From the NCBI RefSeq assembly GCF_010093815.1, contig NW_022985556.1, forward strand, positions 471,339-535,338: a stretch of DNA of 64,000 bases, written 5' to 3'. This document shows positions 49,550 through 62,490 of the stretch, in pieces. This DNA comes from Pseudovirgaria hyperparasitica. Lineage: Eukaryota > Ascomycota > Dothideomycetes > Acrospermales > Acrospermaceae. Position 1 is the first letter of the stretch. Every line of letters starts with the position of its first letter. Under the pieces are notes generated by a model that saw nothing but the letters and a program-made list of their open reading frames with translations, ran no database searches and was not told the DNA's origin. The position numbers were made by a program, and so were the translations under genes.

Positions 49550-50776
49550 GATCGAGCAGTTGGGCGGGTGAGAGAGTGCGAGGCCATTCCAATGTTTGGT
49601 TTTGCATCGTCGAAGACTTGGATGCCACGATTTGTGGTATCAACATCGGGCGCAAGCCACATGCTTCAGCCACATGCTTCAGCCACAGCTACAAGCCACA
49701 AGTCAATGTCAACCTCCGGTCCAGACAGTACTGTGAGCAGCGTATTTCTCAGTCCATGAAGTCAACATCGCATGTATCTTGTAGAGTCCAGACCACAATC
49801 ACAACCACAACATCAACTCCACTGACACCCCAGACTTCCAGTAGTGCAGCCAAAACCCCCACCCCAGATCATGCACATCAGACACGGCACACGATACTCA
49901 GACGGTACAAGTCAACAACAAATGCATCGAATGTTCAGCGTCACCGCCACGAATCGGCCCGTTCCCCGCACCATTTGCCGACACAATGGCCGTCCGCGGT
50001 GTTTGAATCTCATCGTAAATCCCTCGTATTATCTCGAGTCAGGGGCAGCTCAGTGACTACTTGTTTCGGCACAGGAAGAACTATTCGAGGAAAGTCATGT
50101 CAAAAGTTGTGGTTGAAAGCTGTCAAAACTACTGTGGATGGACGGTGACACGTGCAAAACGCAACAACCGCAAGCTCGGCCGGGAAATCCGGGTCGAAGG
50201 GCCCACACGGCGGGTCACGGTCACGGGTCACGGGTCACGCGACGCCGCCTCTGCCCGGAAGCGAAATTGACGTCTGACGAGACGAGACGAGGTACAACTT
50301 GAAGACGAGAGACAAGAAACGCAGAGTCGACAGTCGAGCATTCAGTTTCATCTTTCAATCCAATAAGGCCGTCTTAAGCATCGTCTTCCATGCTAAGCAA
50401 GGAGGAGCCGACTACCACTCAATTGCCGAACATCACCACCTTTTGCACCCCACCACCGAACAAAACACCACCTACGTCTCGTCAGGCTTCTGATAAGCGC
50501 CCATCCCAGGCTTCTAGACTCCAAGTCTCCTCCCCTAGACTCCCGTCTTACGCCGTCGGCAATTGGGACGCTCGCGACTCGTTGTCCCAGGGCAAAGAGC
50601 GACAAGGCTGCGCTTCCCCGTGGGTTCCCCCCGCATTCAGGATCTGCAACTCTGCATTCGCTCTATAAATCCTACCTGACGCCCCCCCACCAACAGGTCC
50701 TGCTCAAAGGTCCTGCGCTGGCCCTGGACTGTACCTCAGCCCTTCAAGTCAAGCCGCCGTTGCAAGCAGCCTCAGC
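49550..50776. promoter_or_regulatory. Divergent promoter between SEC39 and the sugar transporter
   Basis: 1.2 kb between divergent starts. TATAAAT at 50664-50670 stands 113 bp before the transporter ATG. A GGGTCACGG-type triplet repeat lies near 50211-50240. Frames here have no domain. Confidence 0.5.
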
Positions 50777-52571
50777 ATGGCGACGACAACAACGACGACG
50801 ACCAAGACTGGAGAGGCCATTGTGCCCCAGGAGCATCCCGTCACTTCCAATGACAAGGCCAGGGACCTCATGGTCGACGGCGCCCGCGCCGCCACCGACA
50901 ACGAGCACAACATGACGCTCATGCAGGGCATCAAGCTGTATCCCAAGGCCGTCGCGTGGAGCATGCTCATCTCAACCTGCATCGCCATGGAAGCCTACGA
51001 CCTCTGCCTCCTCAACAACTTCTTCGCGCTCGACCCGTTCAAGCGGCAGTTCGGGCAGCCGCTCACCTCCGGCCCGGACGCGGGCAAGTACGAAATCACG
51101 GCGCCGTGGCAGGCCGGCCTGACCAACGGCGTCGTGGCCGGCGAAATCATCGGCCTGCTCATCAACGGCTACGTCTCCGAGCGCTTCGGATACCGCTACA
51201 CCGTCATGGCCTGCCTCACCCTCATCCTCGCCTTCACCGCCATCTTCTTCACCGCCACCACCATCGAGCAGCTGCTCGTTGCCGAAATCATCGCCGGCAT
51301 CCCCTGGGGCGTCTTCCAGGCCCTCACCATCACCTACGCCTCCGAGGTCTGCCCCGTCGCCCTCCGCGGCTACCTCACCACCTACGTCAACTTCTGCTGG
51401 GGCCTCGGCCAGGTCATCGGCGTAGGCGTCATCAAATCCCTCTCCACCCGCGACGACGAGTGGTCCTACCGCATCCCATACGTAAGTCCCCCCTTTCTTT
51501 TCCCACCCCCTTTCCTCTTCTCAAACCCAACACTAAACCTCCTCCCCCCAAACACAGGCCCTCCAATGGATGTGGCCCATCCCGCTCCTCATAGGCGTCT
51601 TCTTCGCCCCCGAATCCCCCTGGTGGCTCGTCCGCAAGCACCGCCTCGCCGACGCCAAAGCCGCCCTCCTCCGCCTCACCAGCCCGGCGCGCCTCCCCTC
51701 CTTCAACCCCGACGAAACAATCGCCATGATGGCCCACACCACCGCGCTCGAAGCCCGCCTCACCGCCGGCGCCTCCTACACAGACTGCTTCCGCGGCACC
51801 GACCTGCGCCGCACCGAAATCATCGCCATGTGCTGGGCCATCCAGAACCTCTCCGGCAACTCCTTCTCCGGCTTCTCAACCTACTTCCTCCTCCAGTCCG
51901 GCCTCGACCAATCCACTTCCTACTCCTTCGCCCTCGGCCAGTACGCCATCAACATGGCCGGCGTCTTCGCGGCTTGGGCCCTCATGAGCCGCGGCATCGG
52001 CCGTCGAACGCTCTACATCGCCGGTCTCGCAGGCCTCACCACCATCCTAACAACAATCGGCTTCCTAGCCCTCATCCCCTCTGCCCACCGCCCCCGCGCC
52101 TCCCTAGCAACAGGCTCCCTAATGATCCTCTGGGCCGCAATCTACCAACTCACAGTCGGCACAGTCTGCTACTCCCTCGTCGCAGAGCTCTCCACCCGCC
52201 GCCTCGCCATCAAGACCGTCGCGCTCGGCCGCGCAGCCTACAACGTCATCTCCATCATCTGCAACATTCTGACCCCCTATATGCTCAACCCCGGCGCCTG
52301 GAACTGGCGCAACTATGCGGGCTTTTTCTGGGCGGGGTCCTGCGCGCTTTGTGTGGTTTATGCGTATTTTCGCATTCCGGAGCCGAGTGGACGGTCGTTT
52401 GCTGAGTTGGATTTGCTTTTTGAAAAGGGGGTTAGTGCGAGGGGGTTTAGGGGGGCGGTGGTGGATGTTTTTGAGGAGGGGGGGTTGGATGAGGGGGTTG
52501 TGGGGGCGTTTGGGAGGAAGGGTAGTGTTGCTGGTGGGGTGGGGGTGGAGAAGCAGGAGTTTGCGGTTTAG
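50777..52571 (+). CDS. MFS sugar transporter, alpha-glucoside (maltose permease) type
   Basis: Exons are 50777-51481 and 51558-52571, giving 572 aa with one 76-nt intron (GTAAGT, CACAG). It is a twelve-helix major facilitator of the sugar-porter family in the plasma membrane. Signatures are GYVSERFGYRYTV after helix 2, the ASEVCPVALRGYLT motif (PESPR relative) before helix 5, the intracellular motif FAPESPWWLVRKHR after helix 6, and RGIGRRTLYIAGL after helix 8. The fragment AWSMLISTCIAMEAYDLCLLNNFF and PWQAGLTNGVVAGEIIG are typical of Mal/Mph-type permeases. The C-terminal 45 residues are Gly/Val/Glu-rich and encoded by G-rich DNA. It may take up maltose-like sugars released by secreted enzymes, including the glycosidase at 35530. 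Confidence 0.93.
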
Positions 52572-53038
52572 GTTTTGGGGTGGTTGAGAGGGGCATATGT
52601 GTGGACTTGGGATGTATGACACTTCGAGTATGCGTCAGACGGGAAGGAAGAGTATGGTAGTAGCATGGATAGTTGGATACAGAACACACGCATACTACAC
52701 GGGCACAGCACAAAATGTACACACCTCATGCTGGGAGATGAAAACTTGTGTGAGTTTGTTCACTATATATATATATACACGCAATCCCGCATGTCGCGGT
52801 GCATTCATCCATCCATCCATCCATCCATCGCTATGCTACTGTTTACGCAACACACATCACGTTCCCCTATTCATATCATACACCCACAAACCCCCCAATC
52901 CATCCGTCCACAAATCCATACATACATGCATACACACACACACGCACGAACGCACGTCCAAAGCAAGCAAGCCCTCCACTCCCCCCCAAAGAACACCCTA
53001 AACACCCCACTACAAGCCCACCCTACTTCAAGCCCACC
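52572..53038. other. Convergent spacer with TA, CATC and CA repeats
   Basis: 3' flanks of the transporter and MOT1. It contains a TA run near 52765-52780 and an (ATCC) run near 52806-52830. No gene is seen. Confidence 0.65.
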
Positions 53039-56000
53039 CTACTTCATCCCCTTCAAAAACCCATCCAGGTTAAACTCCTCCTCATACTGCCTCTCATCCC
53101 ACAACTCGCCAATCTCATCGAGAAAGCCCTTCTTGCCCTTCTCGCGCAGCTCGCCCGTGGCGTCAACGGCGTCTTCGGCGTTGACGAGCGCACCATCACT
53201 GTCCTGCTGGTTCTGGTAGGCGGCCGGGCCGTCGGCGGAGGAGTCGGTGGAGATGTTGAAGAGGTCGAGGATCTGGTCTGTTTCCATGGTGCCGAGGCCG
53301 GCGTTTTGCTGGTTGACGACGGTGGAGGCGACGTCGATCTTGAAGCGTTGGAGGCTGCATGGGTTGTTAGTGAATGGGGTACGTCATAGGGCAAGCAAGC
53401 AGAGGGGACCTACCTCAAAATCTTCTCCTCCAGCGTCCCGCGCGTCACGATCCGGTACACGTTCACGACCTTCTTCTGGCCGATGCGATGCGCCCGGTCC
53501 ATGGCCTGCATGTCCTTCTGCGGATTCCAGTCGTGCTCCACAAAGATAACCGTGTCTGCCCCCGTCAGGTTCAGCCCCAGCCCACCCACGCTCGTCGTCA
53601 GCAGCAACACATCATAGCTCGGGTCGCTGTTGAATTTATTCACAATGTCTTGCCGCTTCGAGGACTCGACCGAGCCGTCCATGCGCAGGAATTGCACGGA
53701 TGGCAGCAGTTTGGCGAGCACTTCGCTCTGCACCATGTCGAGCATTTCCTTCATCTGGCAGAAGATGAGCGCGCGGTGCTGGGACACGGCGGAGCTGGCG
53801 GAAGGAATGTCGGTGACGCCGTGCGTGGGGTCGGACGAGGGCGCGCCGATGCCGCAGTCGACAAGCAAGTCTCGCAGTGCCATCAGCTTGGGTGCGTGCA
53901 CGGGGTCTTTCAACGTGGTGCCTTGGGCGCGCAGGTATGCTTGTGTTTGGGCATAGTCTTTGTGGCCCTCCTTCATGACAAAGGCCGGCGAGTTGCAGAG
54001 CTTGCGCATGTATTGCAGGGCCTGGAAGATGTGTTTCTTGGCCTCTTTGTCCGACGCGCTGGCCTGTTCGGCAATAGCCTTGCCTTGTGTCTTGGTGAAG
54101 TTTTCGAAGAGGCGCTTTTGCAGGTCAGACAAGTCGCAGTAGTAGTTTTGGAGGATCTTGGGCGGCAGGTCGTTGAGGACTTCTTCTTTGAGGCGGCGGA
54201 GCAGGAACGGGAGGACTTGTTTGTGCAGGGCTTCAATCGCGAGCGCGCCGGCTTCTTGTTCTTTGGAGGACGACTTGCTGAATCTGCTGGCGGCGATGGG
54301 TTTGGCGAAGCGGTCTTGGAACACCTTTTCAGTTCCGAGAAAGCCGGGCATCAGGAAGTCGAATAGTGACCAGAGCTCCAGCACGTTGTTCTGGATAGGC
54401 GTGCCGGAGAGGATCAGCCGATGATTACTGGCGAGTTGCTTGACAGCAACGGTCGTCTTTGCTTTCGAATTCTTGATCAGATGGCCTTCGTCAAGCACGA
54501 GATAGTTCCATTGAAGCGGTCGCAGCACATCGCTATCATTGCGAGCAATCTCGTACGACGTAATGACGATATCCACGGATTGCAGTCTTGACCGCACCTT
54601 GGCACGCTCAACCGGCGGTCCAACATAAGCAGCCGCAGTGAGGAAGGGCGCATACGTCTTGATTTCTTGTTGCCAATGCCCGGACAGGGTCGGTGGGCAG
54701 ATGATGAGGGTGGGCAGACGCCTGGAATCGGGCGACTGTGTTTTGGCGTGCTCTTCCGCCCGCATGTGATGATCGCTGGCCACCATACAAAGTGTTTGTA
54801 GCGTTTTGCCAAGCCCCATGTCATCGCAAAGAATGCCATGTAGGTGATATCTGTTTAGGAAGGCCAGCCAATTGACACCTTCTTGCTGGTAAGAACGAAG
54901 CTCTGCCTTGATTGCGACAGGAACCTCAAAAGGCTCGACCTTCTTCGCGTCGAGCATCTGTGCAATGAACTTTCGCTCCTTCTCCCGACCCTTGAGCAGT
55001 TCTTCGGACAGTCCCGGTGGATCCGGGATTCCGGCTTCGAGCGGAACGAGCTTCACCAATGTGGCGAACGTGGTTGTTGCAATAAGACGGACATCGTTGT
55101 CTGCATCACTCATGCGACCGAGGACAGGAACTATGAGGAATATGACGTATGGAAGTATGCCATCCTCCATGACATGGATTAAGTGGTACACGCATTCAAT
55201 CGAGCCCTGCCGACAGTGAAGGTCAACTGGATTGCTGATGGAAGGCAACACCTTCTCCACGAGCATCGTAATGGCGTCCACGGTCATGACGCTGCATATT
55301 GTGGCGAAGCATTTCGCTGCTGCATATCTCAGAACGGCCAGTCTCGATTGCAGAGCCTTTGTGATGAGCGGTAGGAGTTCTTTGACGAAGCCATAAAGGT
55401 CCGGATGGAATTTGCCAATCAGAGCTCGCAAGGTAGAGAGGCCATCGACAGTTTCCTGGCCGAGTGTTGAACCACTATCTGCAATGTCGGCTGGTAGATC
55501 GGCTCCAGAGAAGGTCTGGTGGATCGGGGACTCGATCAGCGTCCGCAATATAGGGATCTTATTGAACAAGTCACCGCCGTAGTTTCCGACGAGTTGCTCC
55601 AGAGCCTCTCTGGCACCTCTGCGTGTGATTCTAGCTTCCTTCGCGGCGAGTTCAAAGGCGACCTGGTCTGGGTGATCGCGAATGTCCTCTTCTTTCCTCA
55701 GGGATAGAATACCACCGCCGATGTCTGCATTGGGGTGGAACTCGGGCGTCTCGGCTGTCTCCATGCAATAGAACTTGACAAGGTTGCCCACAACCTTCTC
55801 CACAATGACACGTTTGCCGGTCTCAGCAACATGTTGGATCATCTTGGCAATGGCAGCAGCAGACCGCTTCTGCAATTCCACGTTTTCCTCTTTTTTGACA
55901 CTGTCCATCATGCCCCTGATTGTTAGCGCGGGCTTCTTTGGAACAGCTTGAAGTGCGACGACTGCAGAGGCTGCGGCTGCCCTAATCCTGGTATCACGAA

Positions 56001-59000
56001 TTTCTTTGACCTTCCGTGCATCCTTCGAGGCGATCAGGACCTCCTCACGCGCGGTCTTGAGAGAGGCTTGGGCGGTCATACGAGCGCCAGGAGCCATACT
56101 CTTGAAAAGCCTATCCCAGTCTGGCCCGGCAAGCTTTTCGCCGTCGGCGACTCCAAAGGCAAATTTCGGATTAGCAGCTGGATCGCCTTGAACAACGGCA
56201 GCAATCATAGGTGGAGATTTAATCTTCCCTTGCTCCACAAAGGTGTTGAGGAGGGATTGGCATTGCGCACGCAGGACGTGGAGATAGCTGGTAAGATCCT
56301 CGTAGTAGACTGGACGCTCGTCCTCGATCATGGGCCGGAGTTCATCCGCAAACGCTCTCGAAAGGTCATCTGCTTGCGACATGGCTCTTCCGTATTCTTC
56401 TGTAATCATGGCGGCGATGAGTTGGGTGCTGGACTTTGACGACTTCAGATGCGGTATTACGGCTTTGGAGAAGGCTTCAAAGCGCGATGCGGCAGGCCAC
56501 ACGGCCATGGCTTTACCCAAGGCTTGAGCGGACACGATCTTGGAGCGGATCAAGACATCTACACCAACAAGGTCAACGTCACCTTGGATCATCGGTCCAT
56601 CAATGTTGTGGCGAGATTCTGGAGGTGATGGCTCGTCTTTTCCCTTGGACGACTTCTTCCGCCCTCTCTTCGCTGGGACTGGCTCAGGGGGAGGAGAAGT
56701 CTTTCGCGCAGAGGGATGGGAAGGTAGCGAGAATGTCTGACCGGATGGACGTATGAATAAAGCCGCTTCCATAGGTATCGGATGCCTTGAAACACCAATG
56801 GGATGGACGGTGAGCCGGATGAGAGGATCCATGATGGGCCCAAACTCTGCGGCAAATACTTCAGGCCCTTGCGCAGACAGAGCATCAACAAGAGCTGTCC
56901 AGACCTGGAGCGATAGCTTGAGGACTGGCTCGTTCCGCTCTACCAGCAAGTTCTGGTATATCAGACGAAGTGCCTTTGCATTAATCCATCCAGTGGTGCC
57001 CTGACCTTCAATGTCCAAGAATGTAAGTAGAGCACGGAGCACTGCCGATCGTACGCTCGTGATGGTGTGGCGGAGAAAGGGATATAATCGTGGCACGAGT
57101 TCTGCAAAAGACTGTTCCTCGTCCTCGGCGGCGTTCTTCTTCATCGCGAGCAATACTTCTGGGAAACTACACAGCTTGGCGAGAAGATCCATGACCGAGC
57201 CAGTACTGGCGCTCAAGTCGTCGCTGAGATTCGAGAGGCATTCCCAGACAACGTGTATCAAGCTGTCGAGCTTATGAGGACGCAGTGTGACGAATTCCCT
57301 GGCGACAGGGATCAACGTCGCTGCACCCACGGCCCTCACATCATCGTCAAAGTCGCTCAGGCCTCTCATGACGGCCGCCAGGATACCATCGACAAGCTCA
57401 GCATCCTCGAGCAAGAGATCGGCACGCACGGCGACGAGATAACGCATCCCAATCATGCCGCCATGCGAGGCCTGCCAGATACGCATCGTGTCCTTGGTTT
57501 TCTCTTCCATGACAAGACTGTATAGAATCTTGTAGACTCCCTTGACCGATGCAAGCGACAGATATTGAGCCAGGGAACCCAGAGTCTGACCGACAGTCTC
57601 TCGAATAGGGGCCACGACGTTGTCAGAAACATAGTCGCCAAACCGGTCCAACATGAAGACGCAGCAGATGCGGCAGGCCAGATCGTCCAGCCATCTCTGG
57701 TTGAGGATGTCGTTCTGCGACCTTGACTTGGCCTGCCGACGTCCCGCGCCCGCACCATGAACACGAAGAACTTCTCTCAAGCCCATCGCTGCACCGTGCC
57801 GGATCTCCCAGTTCTGGTCAAAGAGGTCCACGGTCAGGATTTCGCACAAGCGTTCGTATGGCCACTCGTCGCCTCGCTCTTCTGCTTCAGTCTGGATAGT
57901 CGACTTCTCTGGAGGAGGGAGACCCTTGAATTCGGCAACGAGTTTGGAGTCGTCATCACCACCTTTCCTGTCTAGGGTAAAGTAGTCGCTGATATCTTTG
58001 GGATCATCCTCGCTGTCTTCGCGCTTAATCTCCTGTTTCACGGGATGAGGGGTGGCGGCGTGCGAGCTGGCCGGCGTTTGCGGCGTGTCCGACGCCATCT
58101 TGCGCGGCCCTAGATCCATGACCTGTACTTTGTTTGCTTGCTGGTGCAAGTCCTTTTTAGCCTTTCGCTTGAGCATGTTCAGTTGCCGCTTGCTTAGTGA
58201 GTTGCCATTTTCGTCTATTGGGGTAGCCAAGGCAGGGGTAGGAGAGCTCCCTCCGTCGGGTTTTGAGATGCTGTCTTGCCTTGAGATTGAGGTGTCGAGT
58301 CTGGGAATGGCAGGTGTCTGCATCGCAATATCGGTCTCTGTGATGAGCTCTTCCTCGTTGTACTCGCCACCAAGACCCAATCGCGAAGTCAGACTCTTCT
58401 TTTGATGGGCCAGGCGTTGTGCAGGGTCCATGGCGGCGAGCTTGATGTCATATTCCTTGCCAGCACTACCGAGCAGAGGCTTGCCAAACTTTAGAATGGA
58501 CTGACAGTCGAGGGTACTGAGCTGGAGCTGATCGTCGGACAGGGGCAAGGATGCTTCGTCCTCGTCTTTTTTGATGGTTGATCCATTGGAGCCATTGCTC
58601 TCGTGCTTCGTCGTCGAGTCGCCATCGTCAGCATTGGGGTCGAACTTTTCGGCATTGTCAACGATGCCGCCGATTGCCTTGGCAGCAGCAGTCCGGGTGT
58701 CCCAGTTCTTGGACCGGAGATATGGGATGACTCTGGTCAGAAGATTGAACAGCTCATCTGGGTGCTGCTTCTGGACATCTGCAAGTTGCTGGGCCGCAGT
58801 GTTGCGAATGAGTGGAGTACTACCGGTCTCTAGAAGTCTGCAGAGTGGTTAGTAAGACAGCAAGGCATGGATTGGAGTCAAGGGTATGTCAGGCAGGGTA
58901 TGTCAGGGTCAAGACAAAAGCCTGGGGTGGATAGACTCACGTGACAAGACGATCTAGTCTATATTAGGATTAGCGTAGAGCCAAGACGAAGCGGCAGAGC

Positions 59001-59028
59001 TAGCATGTAACACGCACCTTGAAGCCAT
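53039..59028 (-). CDS. MOT1: TATA-binding-protein-associated Snf2 ATPase Mot1 (BTAF1)
   Basis: Exons on the minus strand are 59018-59028, 58941-58958, 53414-58837 and 53039-53354, giving 1922 aa. Mot1 grips TBP with its N-terminal HEAT repeats and removes it from DNA by ATP hydrolysis, resetting promoters. The first two tiny exons (11 and 18 nt) join to give MASRLDRLVTLLETGSTPLI, the conserved start. HEAT repeats cover about residues 1-1250. The Snf2 ATPase follows with Walker A in DDMGLGKT (about 1350), the LDEGH box, and the C-terminal helicase lobe ending HRIGQKKVVNVYRI and KILSLQRFK across the last junction. The last exon holds the short acidic tail with ILDLFNI and WDERQYEEEFNLDGFLKGMK. 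Length is normal for filamentous fungi. Confidence 0.96.
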
Positions 59029-59627
59029 CCTCTACCACGGAAGCCACACGCGTCGCGTACGTAGCCTGGACTGGCGGCGATGGTTTTAAACAGTCACTTG
59101 CAAGCATGCAGCAGCGACATGTGTACGGCTGGAAAGTGTTGAGCAAGATGGGCGCGCGACTTGGAGAAAGACGAACAGCGAACAGCGAACAGCAGAGATG
59201 AGTGTCGCAGCGTCACGAATGGTTGTGAGGAGGAGGGTGCAAAGAGAGAAGTTGGAAGCACAATAGTCGTTAAACATGCATCAGAATCCCAACAAGAAAC
59301 ACCATGCGAAAGACACGACGACGCAAGGGAAACGAAAAAAAGAGGAGAGAAAAGGGAAGAAAAGAAAGGGGAGTATGTCTTGTCGCGTCGCGTCGCGTAG
59401 TCGAGTCGAGAGGGTAAATGGAGGAGGGTATTAGGAGCAGCTAGGTAGTAGGTAAGTGGTGATGCGCCGGGAGAAGTGCGGCAGAACTGGGGTGGGTGGA
59501 GGTGGAGGTGGAGGTGGTGGCAGTGGTAGTAGGGAGTAGTGGCAGTTGTTGGTAGGAGGAGTAGTAGCAGTAGTAGGAGGAGGAGTACCTAGTAGCGGTG
59601 GTAGTAGTAGTAGTAGTGCGAGTAGTG

Positions 59628-59690
59628 GTAGTAGTGGTAGTAGTGGTAGTAGTGGTAGTAGTGGTAGTAGTGGTAGTAGTGGTAGTAGTG
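59628..59690. repeat. 9-bp minisatellite (GTAGTAGTG type)
   Basis: About seven copies of a 9-bp unit, near perfect. Confidence 0.85.
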
Positions 59691-60064
59691 ATGGTTGGTG
59701 GTGCAGGTCCGTCCGTCGGTCGGTCCAGGTGCAGCAGGTGCAGGAGTGGATGTGTGGGTGTGGGTGTGGGTGGATTGATGATTTCTCTCCTTCTTCTCTT
59801 GGTGTGCGGCGGGCGGCGCTTTCTCTTTCTCTTTATAAATCTCACCCGCAAAGCCCACTCGATACCACCCCTGTCCCGGTAGACCAATCAGCTGCGTCAG
59901 GATCAGATACACCAGTCTACTTTGGGCTTAGACTCCCGCTTCGCCGACATTTGCATTTTTTTCCTTCACCACCGACTGGTGAGATTCCACGTGCTGCAAA
60001 TGGGCGTAAGAATGAGGGTGAGGGTGTGTGTGTGACATGTGTGAGTGAGTGAGTGAATGGCCAC

Positions 60065-60065
60065 G

Positions 60066-60142
<77 letters not shown>
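60065..60142. repeat. (GTT)26 microsatellite
   Basis: A pure trinucleotide array of 78 bp. It gives long Gln or Asn runs in chance antisense frames, which should not be taken for genes. Confidence 0.95.
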
Positions 60143-61410
60143 CATCAACTATTCCTCTCTCAAGACATGATTCTACTGCCAGGCAGCACTGCGACAACAA
60201 CATGAGTTGCGAACAGCTGTCCTTTTAGTGATGGATATTGGGTGAACGACGTTAAGGGACTAGAGTAATCCTGCATTAAGCTCTCGCGTGTGCCCTACTA
60301 TTATTATTACTAGTGTCAATCAATTTAGTGTGTATGCGCATGTGCCTGACTTCCTGCCTGATCTCTCTGCCTGACACTGCAAATATGCTGCCTGATCCCC
60401 GTCACCCCGGACCGTCCAGCTGTCACTTTGTCTTTCCTCTCTCCTCCTTCACCGATGATGCTGCTGCTGCATCCGCCACCAGATCTCGTGACACCCATAC
60501 CATATATTCCCAATTTCATATTTCCACCCTCACATATTATTGGAGTGTCAGAGTCCGTTACTATAACATTCCTATATTGATCACGCTCGAGATGTGAGCC
60601 TATCATTCATTCATTCGTCATTATCATTACCATCATCATGGACCCTGACTGAGACTCACCATGCATCATCGAGACTCACCATGCATCATCCCTGTGCCTT
60701 TCCGGGGTGGTGGCCTGACCCTTGACACCGCCTCACCTGCATTGGTATATCCCATCCTGCACGTGACTGTTACCCATTGACGCCTCAGGCACCCTTCCAT
60801 ATCAACCTCAACCTCTTGCCTCTTTTCCTACTACCTACATACCTACCTTCTACCTACCTCTACCTACCTCTACCTATCTGTTCACTCTGCATCGTGGCAA
60901 TCGTTTGACTTGAAAACCACTGCACTTGTGACTGCGAAGTCACTGCAACCTAACATCGTACTACGCTCTTGGCCACATAAGCCATGAGCAGTCAATCAGT
61001 AATCCACATCTCTATACATCCACCATGAAGAGACACACCATGCCCGAACGAGGATGAGAGTGTAGGCGACGACGGGGATACTCATCACGAAACTTTCCAG
61101 AAAGGACTGGCAGCCCAAAAAAGTACAGACAGCATCACGTCACATTCCGCAACCGAACATGCCTACTTCCATGTCTGAACAATGGGAATATGCGCCACCC
61201 ACCTTCGAAACAGGCTAACAGGAAATATGCAACTTCATTGTCCGACATATTCAAGGCAATACATTTGCTTACTCGTTTTCATTTCTGGAAACCGGTTCGC
61301 AATGCCCTGTGTGGCACTGTAAACTGTACCTTAGCCTGGCCGAAGTCCGCTCCTCACTTTCACCTTCACCTTCAACAACCATCGACGAACAGTCATCCAG
61401 CCTGTCTACC

Positions 61411-62490
61411 ATGCCTCTCTCTATCGACTCCTCCAGCACTGACAACACCGATATAAGCCCCTCATCTCCATGCCAAAGAGGTCCGTCACCACCGCCAGAA
61501 ACACCCTCGAAGCAGCCTCTTACCTTCGACTTCCTCGGCCTACCACCTGAGCTCCGCAATCGCAGCTACTTCTACTACACCCAGTCTTGCCTATACCCAC
61601 CCGAACATGAAGACGTGCCCATAGTAATAAATGAAGGTGACGAGCTCTGCCAGTACGCATGCGACTTCCAGAACCGGCTCTTCAAAATGCTCGTCAATCG
61701 AGCATCCTTCCAGCCTCCACTAGGGAAAGTCTGCCGCCAAATCTCCACCGAATTCACTCCCCTTTTCCAGAACAACACCGTACTCTGTCTCGGGCTGGTG
61801 GCCAGTGGCTCCTACGCCGCGAACTACATGGACGTAACAAAATACAAACCTGAAACCCCCGTCTTGTTCCGCAGAATTCATGTACTCTTTATGAATACTA
61901 TCACAGTCGATGAGGACTACCTTTGGTTGCTACGCCGTTTGGTCGTTTCCCATTATGTCCATTTTGCCATCGACCTAGGGCCCCTCCCACCACCCACACA
62001 ACCCGAATCTAACCCCAAATCCACCAACATCACCCCCAACCCCACCAAACGCACCTTCACCGTCCACGCCATATTCAAAACCGAACAAGCACCGCCGCTC
62101 GACCGATCCGCCGTAAACCTAACGCGCAACATAGCCCTCTACCTCTGCCGCTTCCTCGCCGACCGCCTGGCAGAGCAGCGCGCCCTCATCCCGCACCTGC
62201 CCGTCTTCACCGTATCGGCCCTGGGCCTCGCCCTGGCCGCACTCGGCGAGGCCTTTGTCTACGCAGAGGACTGGGTCTCGAACAGAGAGTCGTTCCTCAA
62301 GTATCGTGCCCGCGGTCTGTCCTCGTACGTACCCGCGTGGGAGCAGCCGGAATTTGTACAGTCCGTCTCCTCCGGGCGCGGCGGTGGTCTGGTGGTGAAG
62401 GAAGTGCGGAGTTACAGGCCCGACTGCTACTACAACAAAAGTATCGGAATGAGCACAGACTGGAGATCCGACTTTTTGTATTCTTCTTAG
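61411..62490 (+). CDS. Fungal F-box-like protein of unknown function
   Basis: A single-exon frame of 359 aa starting MPLSIDSSSTDNTDIS; the same frame is open upstream but has no ATG. After a Ser/Pro-rich head comes FLGLPPELRNRSYFYYTQSC, the F-box-like 'LPxELRNxIYxY' motif found in large lineage-specific families of Pezizomycotina. Such proteins usually continue with PLGKVCRQISTEFTPLFQNN, as here, where the 'CRQI..E' helix is conserved. The rest has no named domain. It may be an adaptor for ubiquitin ligase, but partner and substrate are unknown. The coding strand is C-rich in the middle (61980-62080, a Pro/Asn/Thr-rich insert). Confidence 0.85.
   Translation: MPLSIDSSSTDNTDISPSSPCQRGPSPPPETPSKQPLTFDFLGLPPELRNRSYFYYTQSCLYPPEHEDVPIVINEGDELCQYACDFQNRLFKMLVNRASFQPPLGKVCRQISTEFTPLFQNNTVLCLGLVASGSYAANYMDVTKYKPETPVLFRRIHVLFMNTITVDEDYLWLLRRLVVSHYVHFAIDLGPLPPPTQPESNPKSTNITPNPTKRTFTVHAIFKTEQAPPLDRSAVNLTRNIALYLCRFLADRLAEQRALIPHLPVFTVSALGLALAALGEAFVYAEDWVSNRESFLKYRARGLSSYVPAWEQPEFVQSVSSGRGGGLVVKEVRSYRPDCYYNKSIGMSTDWRSDFLYSS

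Larger units (their letters stand above)
59029..61410. other. Spacer rich in trinucleotide repeats
   Basis: Upstream of MOT1 lies purine-rich DNA (59150-59400) with a (GTCGC) run near 59385-59398, then GTAGTAGTG repeats and the (GTT) array. From 60300 to 61400 the DNA is C/T-rich, with CTAC repeats near 60830-60880, and serves as promoter and leader for the plus-strand F-box-like gene. No further gene is seen. Confidence 0.6.

Noticed and set aside
49576-50148. 190-codon plus-strand ORF in the SEC39/transporter promoter
   Set aside because: Basic, Ser/Thr-rich nonsense-like translation with no domain, lying in a divergent promoter.
60065-60203. Antisense ORFs with long Gln or Asn runs
   Set aside because: They are direct products of the GTT microsatellite.
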